A stretch of 39,103 bases of DNA from Clostridium sp. Cult3 (GTDB lineage: Bacteria > Bacillota > Clostridia > Tissierellales > Tepidimicrobiaceae): the NCBI RefSeq assembly GCF_021655115.1, contig NZ_PPXY01000012.1, positions 1-39,103 of the forward strand. The letters run 5' to 3'. Made by a program: the position numbers and the translations under genes. The notes under the pieces are model-generated. The model did no database searches and had not been told where the DNA came from. It saw only the letters and a list, made by a program, of their open reading frames with translations. Shown here piece after piece: positions 16,848-25,012 of the stretch. Numbering within the stretch: the stretch's first letter is position 1; each line of letters starts with the position of its first letter.

Positions 16848-16925
16848 ATGATCATAATATTAAATCTATTACGAGTTAAAGAAAACTCAATAAAAATAAA
16901 AGCACGACCTATGAATACCTTATAA
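16848..16925 (+). CDS. Leader peptide of the bmrCD-like operon (25 residues)
   Basis: A 25-codon ORF starts MIIILNLLRVKENSIK and ends ARPMNTL. It has a near-perfect ribosome site (TAAGGAGGT, about 8 bases before the ATG), better than many real genes in this window. Its 3' part contains CACGACCTATG (16903-16913), which can pair with the 5' arm of the following terminator. By analogy with BmrB, the leader peptide of Bacillus subtilis bmrCD, ribosome stalling by a translation inhibitor would expose that segment and prevent termination. The peptide sequence is not itself related to BmrB as far as I can tell. Confidence 0.72.
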   Translation: MIIILNLLRVKENSIKIKARPMNTL

Positions 16926-16943
16926 TATATAATTCTGTCTAAT

Positions 16944-16978
16944 AACCATAGGCGTGTTTGCCTGTGGTTTTTTGTTTT
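16944..16978 (+). terminator. Attenuator terminator 1 in the bmr leader
   Basis: AACCATAGGC pairs with GCCTGTGGTT (10 bp, one G-U) around GTGTTT, followed by TTTTTTGTTTT. Its 5' arm, CATAGGCGTG (16947-16956), is complementary to 16903-16913 in the leader ORF with one bulged A, giving a competing antiterminator of 10 bp. Confidence 0.85.
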
Positions 16979-17034
16979 CAATATATCTCTGAATAGGGAT
17001 AGCTATGCCCTATAATTATGTTATTTCATGACAT

Positions 17035-17081
17035 AAAAACCATAGGATTGTAGACTTTTTGTCACATCTTATGGTTTTTTT
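17035..17081 (+). terminator. Attenuator terminator 2 in the bmr leader
   Basis: AAAAACCATA (17035-17044) pairs with TATGGTTTTT (17070-17079); inner pairs GAC/GTC and TGT/ACA extend the stem, and seven T follow (17075-17081). It repeats the CCATAGG motif of terminator 1, so the same leader segment could also open it. It ends 24 bases before the first exporter gene. Confidence 0.82.
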
Positions 17082-17105
17082 ATATTCAAAATGAGGAGGG
17101 TTGCA

Positions 17106-18908
17106 ATGAAAGAAATTAAAAAATTATTTAAATTTATGACTGGCTACAGAAGAATTTATATATTAGGTATGATATGTATTATCCTCTCTCAGATGGTCGC
17201 TATGGTATCTCCCCTTGTCATAAGGACTACTATAGATTCCATTATTGGTGATGAGCCTTTAAATTCTAAGATTGTAGCAGGGCTAGCAGATTATATGGGA
17301 GGTAGATATTTTTTAAGAAAAAACATTTGGATAATCGGTAGTATCTTGATTGTAATAACCATATTAAGGGGAATTTTCCTCTATTTTAAGAATACCTTAT
17401 CAAGCAAAGCTGCGGAGAATACCGCAAAGAGGATCAGGGATTCCCTTTATGATCATATTCAAAGGCTCCCATATGAATATCATGTAAATGTTGAAACGGG
17501 CGATCTTATTCAAAGATGTACCTCAGATGTAGAGACCATCAAAAGATTTCTATCTATTCAATTGATAGAAGTAGCAGGTTCTTTATTTATGTTGATCTTA
17601 GTTTCCTATATTATGTTTAGCTTAAATATAAAAATGGCCTTAGTTTCCACCGTGACCATGCCTATAATATTTGCTTTTGCCTTTATATTCTTTTCAAAGG
17701 TCAAGATAGCCTTTGAAGATTCCGATGAAGCTGAAGCCCAGCTTACCACGGTACTTCAAGAAAATTTAACCGGTGTAAGGGTGGTAAAGGCCTTTGCTAG
17801 GCAAGATTATGAGGTAAAAAAATTTGATGGAAAAAATAAAGAATACAGGGATAAAACCTATAGATTAATTAGGCTCTTAGCCATATATTGGGGAGCTTCG
17901 GATTTTATATGTTTTATCCAAATAGGCCTTGTATTGGTGTTTGGAAGTATTTGGGCTGTAAATGGAGATATATCTCTAGGTACTTTAGTAGCCTTTACAA
18001 GCTATGTAAATATGCTCCTATGGCCTATTAGACAGATGGGTAGAACCCTTACGGATATGGGGAAAGCAGTGGTCTCCGTAAGGCGTATTGAAGAGATATT
18101 AGATGAACCTATAGAAATATTAGAAGAAAATAATCAGAAACCTCATATTGAAGGCAATATATCTTTTGAAAATGTCTGGTTTGGATATGATAAGAATAAA
18201 CCTGCACTAAAGGATATATCCTTCTCGGCAAAGGCTGGTAGTACTATAGCAATAATTGGTCCTACAGGTTCTGGAAAGAGTTCTTTAGTCTATCTATTAT
18301 CTAGATTATATGATTATAATAAAGGTTCTATAAAAATCGATGGTATTGAGCTAAAGGATATTGATAAGAAGTGGATTAGAAAAAATGTAGGTATAGTCCT
18401 TCAAGAGCCCTTTCTATACGCTAAAACCATTAGGGAAAATATAAAACTAACAGATCCATCTATTGAAGATTGTAGAGTGTATGAGTCAGCCAAAACTGCT
18501 AGTATTCATCAGGATATTAAATCCTTTGATAAAGGTTATGACACCTATGTAGGAGAAAGGGGGGTATCCCTATCTGGAGGCCAAAAGCAAAGAATTGCCA
18601 TAGCTAGGACTATTATCAACAACTCCCCTATTGTGGTATTTGACGATTCTCTATCTGCTGTAGATACGGAGACGGATATGGCTATTAGAAAAGCCTTAAA
18701 TAATAGAAAGAATAAGTCTACCACTATAATAATATCCCATAGAATATCTACTGTATCTGAAGCTGATACGATATTGGTATTGGATAAAGGTAGAATAGTT
18801 CAAAAAGGAAATCATGATCAATTGATAGAAGAAGAAGGAATGTATAAAAGAATATACCATATACAAAACCCTACTGGGGAATTTGATGATATAAGACTAA
18901 AGGCGTAA
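17106..18908 (+). CDS. Heterodimeric multidrug ABC exporter, BmrC-like half (degenerate ATPase site)
   Basis: A 600-residue half-transporter: six membrane helices (about 10-310) then a nucleotide-binding domain. Walker A is GPTGSGKSS (near 384), the signature is canonical LSGGQKQR (near 488), but Walker B reads VVFDDSLSAVD, with Asp in place of the catalytic Glu. That marks the degenerate partner of heterodimeric exporters, such as BmrC, LmrC or TM287. The start at 17106 is 5 bases after GAGGAGGG; an in-frame ATG at 17091 lies before that site. It is directly followed by the partner gene. Substrates are likely drugs or peptides but cannot be read off. Confidence 0.92.
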   Translation: MKEIKKLFKFMTGYRRIYILGMICIILSQMVAMVSPLVIRTTIDSIIGDEPLNSKIVAGLADYMGGRYFLRKNIWIIGSILIVITILRGIFLYFKNTLSSKAAENTAKRIRDSLYDHIQRLPYEYHVNVETGDLIQRCTSDVETIKRFLSIQLIEVAGSLFMLILVSYIMFSLNIKMALVSTVTMPIIFAFAFIFFSKVKIAFEDSDEAEAQLTTVLQENLTGVRVVKAFARQDYEVKKFDGKNKEYRDKTYRLIRLLAIYWGASDFICFIQIGLVLVFGSIWAVNGDISLGTLVAFTSYVNMLLWPIRQMGRTLTDMGKAVVSVRRIEEILDEPIEILEENNQKPHIEGNISFENVWFGYDKNKPALKDISFSAKAGSTIAIIGPTGSGKSSLVYLLSRLYDYNKGSIKIDGIELKDIDKKWIRKNVGIVLQEPFLYAKTIRENIKLTDPSIEDCRVYESAKTASIHQDIKSFDKGYDTYVGERGVSLSGGQKQRIAIARTIINNSPIVVFDDSLSAVDTETDMAIRKALNNRKNKSTTIIISHRISTVSEADTILVLDKGRIVQKGNHDQLIEEEGMYKRIYHIQNPTGEFDDIRLKA

Positions 18909-18922
18909 TAGAGGTGAGGAGC

Positions 18923-20725
18923 ATGGAAAAAGAAAAAATCGATATTAATGTGTGGAAAAACTTTTTTCAACTTGTTAAATCCCAAAAGAAACTATTTATA
19001 TTCCTATTTATAGTTATGATAGGAGTAGGAACATTGGATTCAGTTTTTCCACTGTTTTCTAAATATGTGATAGATAATTTCATCCAAAAAAATACCCTTG
19101 ATGGATTAAATAAATTCATATTCATATTTTTCATCATTATATTTATCCAAGGTGTAAATGTGTTTCTATTTTTAGCCCTAGGTGGGAAGGTTGAAACCAA
19201 TATATCCTATGATATAAGAAAAAAAGGCTTTGAAAAACTTCAAATACTACCCCTATCCTATTATGATGAAAAAGCTGTTGGTTGGTTAATGGCTAGGATG
19301 ACTTCTGATATAAATAGGCTCAGTGAGACCATTTCCTGGGGATTGGTGGATTTTTCTTGGGGAATTACCATGATGTTGGCCATCGTCATAGCTATGTTTA
19401 AATTAAATGCTAAGTTAGCACTAATAGCCTTAGCAGTAGTCCCTCCATTAGCTATAGCTAGTGCCTATTTTCAAAGGAGAATACTTAAAGCCCAAAGGGA
19501 AGTAAGGAAGATAAACTCCAAAATCACCGCTGCTTATAATGAAGATATATCTGGTGCAAAAACTACTAAGACCCTGGTTAGAGAAGATATCAATTTAGAG
19601 GAGTTTGGTTCAATAACGGAAGATATGCGAAAGGCTTCCATAAATGCTACTGTGGTTTCTTCCCTGTATATTCCCATAGTATTGGTATTGGGAAGCATTG
19701 GTACAGCACTAGTACTAAATTTTGGAGGAAAAGGTGTAATAGCAGGAAGGATTAGCTATGGTACTATGGTAGCCTTTATATCCTATACCATGCAGTTTTT
19801 TGAACCGGTAAGGCAACTAGCGGTAATATTTGCTGAAGTTCAATCAGCTCAAGCATCAGCTGAAAGGGTGTTTTCCCTTTTAGAAGAAGTACCTTCTATT
19901 TCCGATGATGAGGAAGTAGTAAAAGAATATGGAGACTTTTTTAATCCTAAGAAGGATAAATGGCCAGAAATCAAAGGAGAAATAGAGTTTAAAAATGTAT
20001 CCTTTACCTATAAGGATGGAGAGAAAATACTAGATAATTTCAATCTTAAAGTAAAATCTGGAGAAACCATAGCCTTAGTTGGGGAAACAGGATCAGGAAA
20101 ATCTACCATTGTAAACCTATTGTGTAGATTTTATGAACCTACCTCGGGCAAAATACTAATAGATGGAATAGACTATAGGAGTATGCCTCAAGTATGGATA
20201 CATGATAATCTAGGCTATGTTTTACAAACTCCCCATCTATTTAGTGGAACCATTACAGATAATATTAAATATGGAAATCTAGATGCTACAGAATGGGACA
20301 TAATAAAGGCCAGTAGACAATCTAATAGCCATAAGTTCATAACTGAAATGGAGAAAGGATATGATAGCCCTGTAGGAGAAGGGGGAAATCTATTGTCCAC
20401 AGGACAGAAACAGCTGGTTTCCTTTGCAAGGGCCTTGGTTAGAAATCCCAAGATATTCGTATTAGATGAGGCCACTTCCTCTATCGATACGGAGACGGAA
20501 AAGATGATACAGGATTCTATAGAAAAAATACTAGAAGGAAAGACTAGCTTCGTAATAGCCCACAGGCTATCTACCATTAGAAATGCTGATAGAATTTTGG
20601 TTATTAAAGATGGTAAGATAATAGAAGAAGGAAATCATAAGAATCTAATTAAAAAGAAGGGCTACTATTACAATCTATATGTAAATCAGTTTATAGAAGA
20701 AAAGAGCAAGGAAATTTTAGGATAA
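18923..20725 (+). CDS. Heterodimeric multidrug ABC exporter, BmrD-like half (catalytic ATPase site)
   Basis: The partner half-transporter, 600 residues with six helices and an ATPase domain. Walker A is GETGSGKST (near 385) and Walker B FVLDEATSSID carries the catalytic Glu. The signature is altered to LSTGQKQL (LSGGQ in canonical proteins). In the dimer this altered signature faces the Walker B Asp of the first subunit, so both deviations fall in the same ATP site, as expected for one degenerate and one consensus site. The ATG at 18923 follows AGGTG; a GTG at 18914 is in frame but less likely. It is 14 bases after the first gene. Confidence 0.92.
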   Translation: MEKEKIDINVWKNFFQLVKSQKKLFIFLFIVMIGVGTLDSVFPLFSKYVIDNFIQKNTLDGLNKFIFIFFIIIFIQGVNVFLFLALGGKVETNISYDIRKKGFEKLQILPLSYYDEKAVGWLMARMTSDINRLSETISWGLVDFSWGITMMLAIVIAMFKLNAKLALIALAVVPPLAIASAYFQRRILKAQREVRKINSKITAAYNEDISGAKTTKTLVREDINLEEFGSITEDMRKASINATVVSSLYIPIVLVLGSIGTALVLNFGGKGVIAGRISYGTMVAFISYTMQFFEPVRQLAVIFAEVQSAQASAERVFSLLEEVPSISDDEEVVKEYGDFFNPKKDKWPEIKGEIEFKNVSFTYKDGEKILDNFNLKVKSGETIALVGETGSGKSTIVNLLCRFYEPTSGKILIDGIDYRSMPQVWIHDNLGYVLQTPHLFSGTITDNIKYGNLDATEWDIIKASRQSNSHKFITEMEKGYDSPVGEGGNLLSTGQKQLVSFARALVRNPKIFVLDEATSSIDTETEKMIQDSIEKILEGKTSFVIAHRLSTIRNADRILVIKDGKIIEEGNHKNLIKKKGYYYNLYVNQFIEEKSKEILG

Positions 20726-20733
20726 AGTAATTT

Positions 20734-20752
20734 GGGCGACCTAAGGTCGCCC
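20734..20752. terminator. GC-rich hairpin between convergent bmrD-like and ssuB-like genes
   Basis: GGGCGACC pairs with GGTCGCCC around a 3-base loop. It separates two convergent genes and its last base touches the end of the ABC ATPase gene. No long T-run follows on either strand. Confidence 0.65.
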
Positions 20753-21456
20753 TACATATTCTCAAAATTAGCTTTAATCAATTCTCTTATCATACTTTTG
20801 TCTGCCTCAGATTTATTTAATAAGGAAGTGTATTCTATTGTCCTTTTAACCTTGGTAGGCTTATCTGTAAATAAGACTATTTTATCCCCCAATTCCAAGG
20901 CCTCTTCAATATCATGGGTAACTAAAATACATGTCTTTTCCTCAAGGGTTCTCAATCTTTTAAAAAATTGTATTACAATGGATTTACTCTTTATGTCTAA
21001 AGATTTGAAAGGTTCATCCATTATCAACACATTAGAAGAATATGCAAAAGCCCTCAATATACTTATCTTTTGTCTCATCCCTCCACTTAAATTTTTTGGG
21101 TAATAATATTTATATTCCTCTAGATTAACTAGTTTAAGATACCTATCTATAGCAAACTCCATTAGCCCTTTGTCCATCTTTCCCTTTAATACAAATTCTA
21201 TGTTTTCCTTTACATTCTTCCATTCAATAAGCCTATCCTCTTGAAAAACATAGGATATATATTGGTCTTCAAACCCGATTACCTGTCCTGAATCCTCATC
21301 TATTATCCCCGCTATTATATTTAATAGGGTGGTCTTTCCACATCCAGAAGGCCCTAAAATACAAGTAGTATTATTAGGTTGAAAGTCTATATTAACCCCA
21401 TCTAGTACCTTCAAATCCCCGTAGTATTTTATTATGTTTTCCACCTTATATTCCAT
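20752..21456 (-). CDS. ABC importer ATPase, SsuB/TauB/ThiZ type
   Basis: A 234-residue ATPase of the nitrate/sulfonate/taurine-type importers. Walker A GPSGCGKTT is near 34, the signature NLSGGMRQK near 123, Walker B VLIMDEPFKSLD near 143, and the H-loop LVTHDIEEALELGDKI follows. It energises the permease encoded one base upstream. The operon is SBP-permease-ATPase. The substrate is unknown; candidates in this family are sulfonates, nitrate, thiamine or riboflavin precursors. Confidence 0.9.
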   Translation of the reverse strand: MEYKVENIIKYYGDLKVLDGVNIDFQPNNTTCILGPSGCGKTTLLNIIAGIIDEDSGQVIGFEDQYISYVFQEDRLIEWKNVKENIEFVLKGKMDKGLMEFAIDRYLKLVNLEEYKYYYPKNLSGGMRQKISILRAFAYSSNVLIMDEPFKSLDIKSKSIVIQFFKRLRTLEEKTCILVTHDIEEALELGDKIVLFTDKPTKVKRTIEYTSLLNKSEADKSMIRELIKANFENM

Positions 21457-21457
21457 G

Positions 21458-22219
21458 TTATCCCTTCCATCTATTTATATCAAGTATATGCTTAATTCCA
21501 TTTAATAAGTATTCTATCAGTTTAGCCATTACAAGGATGATTATGATCCAAGCGAAAACTCCTGAAGTGTTTAAATAAGTTTTTTGCAATTGAAGGCTAC
21601 TGCCTATGCCATATTTAGGCTGGGCTAAAACTTCTCCCGCTATTACCATCTTTAGATTAAGCCCCAGAGTAGATACAAAGATCTGGCTTATGTTATTAAA
21701 TATACTAGGTAGATATATATCCTTTATAATTATAATTTTATCTACATGGTATGTTTGTGCCATCTCCATAATATTCCTATCTACATTTAATATGCTTTTA
21801 AGAACCGTTTCATATAGTATGGGAAATACCATTATGAATCCTACAAACATGGGTACAGTCTCGTTGTTTAACCATATAAGAGCTAGTATGATTATAGCCA
21901 TGGTGGGTACAAAGCTTAAAAATTTTATGATAGGATTCATTAGATGGAAAACAACCCTAAAGATGCTAGATAAAATTCCCATAATTATTGCTAAAATTAA
22001 GGAGATAAAAAAACCAATTAACCCTCTTATCAAAGAATATCCTATTATACTAATAAATTTAGGATCTTTTACTATGCCAATTAGGCTAATTATAATACTT
22101 TTAATCGTTGGAAATATTACTTCATTATCTATTATTTTGGATATAAATGTCCAAAGTCCTATTATTACAATCCTTGATAGGATAGATAATATTCTATTCT
22201 TGGAAATATATTTCCTCAT
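21458..22219 (-). CDS. ABC importer permease, SsuC/TauC/ThiX type
   Basis: A 253-residue BPD_transp_1 permease with about six helices. The coupling region EMAQTYHVDKIIIIKDIYLPSIFNNI (around 150-175) and SLGLNLKMVIAGEVLAQPKYGIGSSL (shown here as key stretch GLNLKMVIAGEVLAQ) are typical of SsuC/TauC proteins. The ATG at 22219 lies inside the 3' end of the binding-protein gene (26-base overlap), with GGAGG upstream. It is one base from the ATPase gene. The unusually high Ile content reflects AT-rich codon use. Confidence 0.88.
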   Translation of the reverse strand: MRKYISKNRILSILSRIVIIGLWTFISKIIDNEVIFPTIKSIIISLIGIVKDPKFISIIGYSLIRGLIGFFISLILAIIMGILSSIFRVVFHLMNPIIKFLSFVPTMAIIILALIWLNNETVPMFVGFIMVFPILYETVLKSILNVDRNIMEMAQTYHVDKIIIIKDIYLPSIFNNISQIFVSTLGLNLKMVIAGEVLAQPKYGIGSSLQLQKTYLNTSGVFAWIIIILVMAKLIEYLLNGIKHILDINRWKG

Positions 22220-23168
22220 CAGGAATTTTTCCTCCTATAAAATCTGGTGCAAAGTCCATAATTGTCTGGAAATAAGTTCTATATTCTTCTTTGTGATCCT
22301 TTATAGGAAAAGAACCTATATTGATCCTTTCTATACCTTCTACTATAGGGGCCTTCATCACTCCCAGCTCTAATTCAACCGAATAGTCTCCTAACTCTTC
22401 TGGATTTTCCTTAGCCCATTTAATGCTTTCCTCATATAATCGTACAAATTCTTCAACAAATTCCCTATTATTTTCTATTAAATCCGATTTTACTATTAGA
22501 CTAGCTTGTGGATATCCTCCCTGGGTTTCGCTAGCTTTTTTCCATTCCTCATTTAGATCAAGTATTATTTTAGCATCATCCTTTTTCAGCAATACATTGG
22601 TTACCAAGGGTTCTGAAAGAAGGGCTAAATTAGCTTTCCCACTTAAAAAAGCAGGACCAACTTCTGAGGCAGCATTTAAATAGTTAATCTTTATGTCCTC
22701 ATCTGGGTCAATTCCATTTTCTAAAAGTATAAATCTAAGTACCAAATCCGGAGTAAGCCCTTTACCAAAAGCGTATATTTCCTTTCCTTTCAACTCCTCA
22801 AAGCCTTTTATGTCCTCTGTACTGAGTAAATATATGGTTCCCCAGGCAGCAGTACCTACTAATTTATAGGATAGCCCTTGATTAAAAGCTTGAGCCGCTA
22901 AGTTGGAAGGAACTATTGCTATATCTGCTTCTTCCTTTAGTATTTTGCTCACTAATAGATCGGGGGATTTTTGTACCTTATAATCTATATTCACATTTTT
23001 ATCTATAACAGGTTTTTCCTTTAGCATCTTAGCTACTGTTAAGGCAGGTATTCCATCTCTAAAGCAAAATTCTACTGTTGTAGGCTCTATTGCTTTCCTT
23101 GTTCCACAGCTAGTCATAAATAGGGTTATGATAATTAAATATAATATCATTAGGTATTTTCTATTCAT
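22194..23168 (-). CDS. ABC importer substrate-binding lipoprotein (NMT1/SsuA-like)
   Basis: A periplasmic-binding-type lipoprotein of 324 residues. The signal peptide ends in LFMTSCGT (lipobox cysteine near 21). The NMT1/THI5-like fold is suggested by GIPALTVAKML, EEADIAIVPSNLAAQAFN, ELKGKEIYAFGKG and the LALLSEPLVTNVLL hinge. I start at 23168 (MNRKYL), 6 bases after AGAGGTG; an in-frame GTG at 23177 overlaps that site. The ligand is unknown. It is downstream of hydA with a hairpin between, so co-transcription with the hydrogenase is uncertain. Confidence 0.88.
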   Translation of the reverse strand: MNRKYLMILYLIIITLFMTSCGTRKAIEPTTVEFCFRDGIPALTVAKMLKEKPVIDKNVNIDYKVQKSPDLLVSKILKEEADIAIVPSNLAAQAFNQGLSYKLVGTAAWGTIYLLSTEDIKGFEELKGKEIYAFGKGLTPDLVLRFILLENGIDPDEDIKINYLNAASEVGPAFLSGKANLALLSEPLVTNVLLKKDDAKIILDLNEEWKKASETQGGYPQASLIVKSDLIENNREFVEEFVRLYEESIKWAKENPEELGDYSVELELGVMKAPIVEGIERINIGSFPIKDHKEEYRTYFQTIMDFAPDFIGGKIPDEEIYFQE

Positions 23169-23230
23169 ATTACACACCTCTTAATAAACATATTTAAAGT
23201 ATTTTATTAATATTAAACCATTATTGTGTA

Positions 23231-23264
23231 AGGCCTCTAAAGATAGTCCCATCCTTAGAGGCCT
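23231..23264 (-). terminator. Hairpin after hydA
   Basis: AGGCCTCTAA pairs perfectly with TTAGAGGCCT across a 14-base loop, 6 bases after the hydA stop. There is no T-run on the minus strand, so termination may be incomplete. Confidence 0.6.
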
Positions 23265-23269
23265 ATGGA

Positions 23270-25012
23270 TTATTTTCTCTTAGGAATTATATTCAATTCC
23301 CATCTGCTTTGATCTGTATGGAGAAGTTCGTGGGAACGAGATGATAAAGGCCTTCCTAAATAATCTTCATAACATCTGATTACCGATGGATTTTCATGTG
23401 AGAATCGAATATCGCTTATTCTATCTAATCCGTACAATACTTCTGCTCTTTCTCCAGCTAATTCTGTGCCATCTTCTATAGGCTGACCTCCTCCACCGGC
23501 GCATCCGCCAGGACAAGCCATTATTTCAACAAAATCATATTCTACTTCTCCATTTCTAATGGCCTCCATTAAGTTTCTAGTATTACCTAGCCCACTAGCA
23601 ACAGCTACTCGAACTTTATCTCCAGCTAAATCAAAACTTGCTTCCTTCCAACCTTTTCTGCCCCTTATTTCTTCAAAAGCATCTGGGTCTGGATTTTCGT
23701 TGGTAACCAAATAGTAAGCTGTTCTCAAAGCAGCTTCCATTACCCCACCTGTTGCACCAAATATGACTGCAGCGCCAGAACTAATTCCTAATGGTGTATC
23801 AAATTCTTCTTCCTCTAATGTTTCAGGCACAATATGTTCAGCTTTTATCATACGTGCTACTTCTCTAGTGGTTAAAACCACATCTACATCCTTACCAGCA
23901 CCTGCATCGTTCATTACAGACACATCACACTCATACTTCTTAGCAGTACAAGGCATGATTGATACACAGAAAATCCTTCTAGGATCCACATCTAATAATT
24001 CTGCATAATAGGATTTTGCTATAGCTCCAAACATCTGTTGTGGAGATTTAGCAGAAGACAGTTGACCTACCATATCAGGATATTGAGATTTCATAAAGCG
24101 TATCCATCCTGGGCAACAAGAAGTAAACATTGGGAATTTCTCTTTCTCCCTATTCTTTAGTTTTTCTAAAAATTCGCTTCCTTCTTCCATTATAGTTAAG
24201 TCAGCAGAAAAATTAGTATCAAATATATAATCAAAGCCCATCTTTCTTAAGGCTGCTACCAACCTATTAACTGTTGCAAATTCCCTACTCAGGTCTAAAT
24301 CCTCTCCCCAAGCTGCTCTTACCGCTGGTGCAATTTGTACTATGGTAATCTTCTCCTTATCTGCTAATACATCAAATACCTTTTGAGTATCATCCCTTTC
24401 CCTAAGGGCACCAACAGGACAATGAGTAATACATTGCCCACAAAGGGCACAATCGGATTCCTCTATTCTTCTATTGAGGGATACATCCACATTAGTTCTA
24501 GAACCGGTTTTGGATAAGTCCCATATCTGTAAATCCTGAATTTTGTCACATACTTGAATACAACGCATACACTTTATACATTTCTCATAATTACGTACTA
24601 GTGGAAAGCCTTCTGTCCACCTTGCATGGGACAAATCTTCTTCATAGGGAATAGCTATAATCCCTAAATCATTGGCTATAGTCTGTAAGCTACAGTTTCC
24701 ACTTCTAACACAAACAGCACATCTAGCATCGTGTTGTGAAAGAATTAATTCCACATTTATCCGTCTCGTCTCTCGTACTTTAGGGCTATTTGTACGGATT
24801 ACCATATCTTCCTCTACCACATTGTTGCAGGCTGTAACCAGTCTATCAATACCTTCTATCTCCACTACACAAATTCTACAAGCTCCAATTTCATTTAATT
24901 CCTTTAGATAACAGAGATGGGGAATAGGTATATTGTTTAATCTAGCTGCGTCTAATATAGTAGTCCCTGCTGGAACTGATATTTTATTTTTATCGATTAC
25001 TATGTTTACCAT
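23270..25012 (-). CDS. hydA: [FeFe]-hydrogenase catalytic subunit, group A
   Basis: A cytoplasmic hydrogenase, 580 residues, close to clostridial CpI. Domains in order: an N-terminal [2Fe-2S] domain (C34, C45, C48, C62); the His-Cys3 [4Fe-4S] site (H94, C98, C101, C107); two [4Fe-4S] ferredoxin motifs (CIKCMRCIQVC, CALCGQCITHC); then the H-cluster domain with TSCCPGW (near 297), MPCTAKKYE (near 352) and MACPGGCAGGGGQP (near 497). All expected cluster ligands are present. The start overlaps the end of the upstream gene, so the two are translationally coupled partners. The maturases HydEFG are not in this window. Confidence 0.96.
   Translation of the reverse strand: MVNIVIDKNKISVPAGTTILDAARLNNIPIPHLCYLKELNEIGACRICVVEIEGIDRLVTACNNVVEEDMVIRTNSPKVRETRRINVELILSQHDARCAVCVRSGNCSLQTIANDLGIIAIPYEEDLSHARWTEGFPLVRNYEKCIKCMRCIQVCDKIQDLQIWDLSKTGSRTNVDVSLNRRIEESDCALCGQCITHCPVGALRERDDTQKVFDVLADKEKITIVQIAPAVRAAWGEDLDLSREFATVNRLVAALRKMGFDYIFDTNFSADLTIMEEGSEFLEKLKNREKEKFPMFTSCCPGWIRFMKSQYPDMVGQLSSAKSPQQMFGAIAKSYYAELLDVDPRRIFCVSIMPCTAKKYECDVSVMNDAGAGKDVDVVLTTREVARMIKAEHIVPETLEEEEFDTPLGISSGAAVIFGATGGVMEAALRTAYYLVTNENPDPDAFEEIRGRKGWKEASFDLAGDKVRVAVASGLGNTRNLMEAIRNGEVEYDFVEIMACPGGCAGGGGQPIEDGTELAGERAEVLYGLDRISDIRFSHENPSVIRCYEDYLGRPLSSRSHELLHTDQSRWELNIIPKRK

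Noticed and set aside
21606-22373. 255-codon plus-strand ORF opposite the importer permease
   Set aside because: It is the antisense shadow of an isoleucine-rich membrane protein and has no family resemblance.
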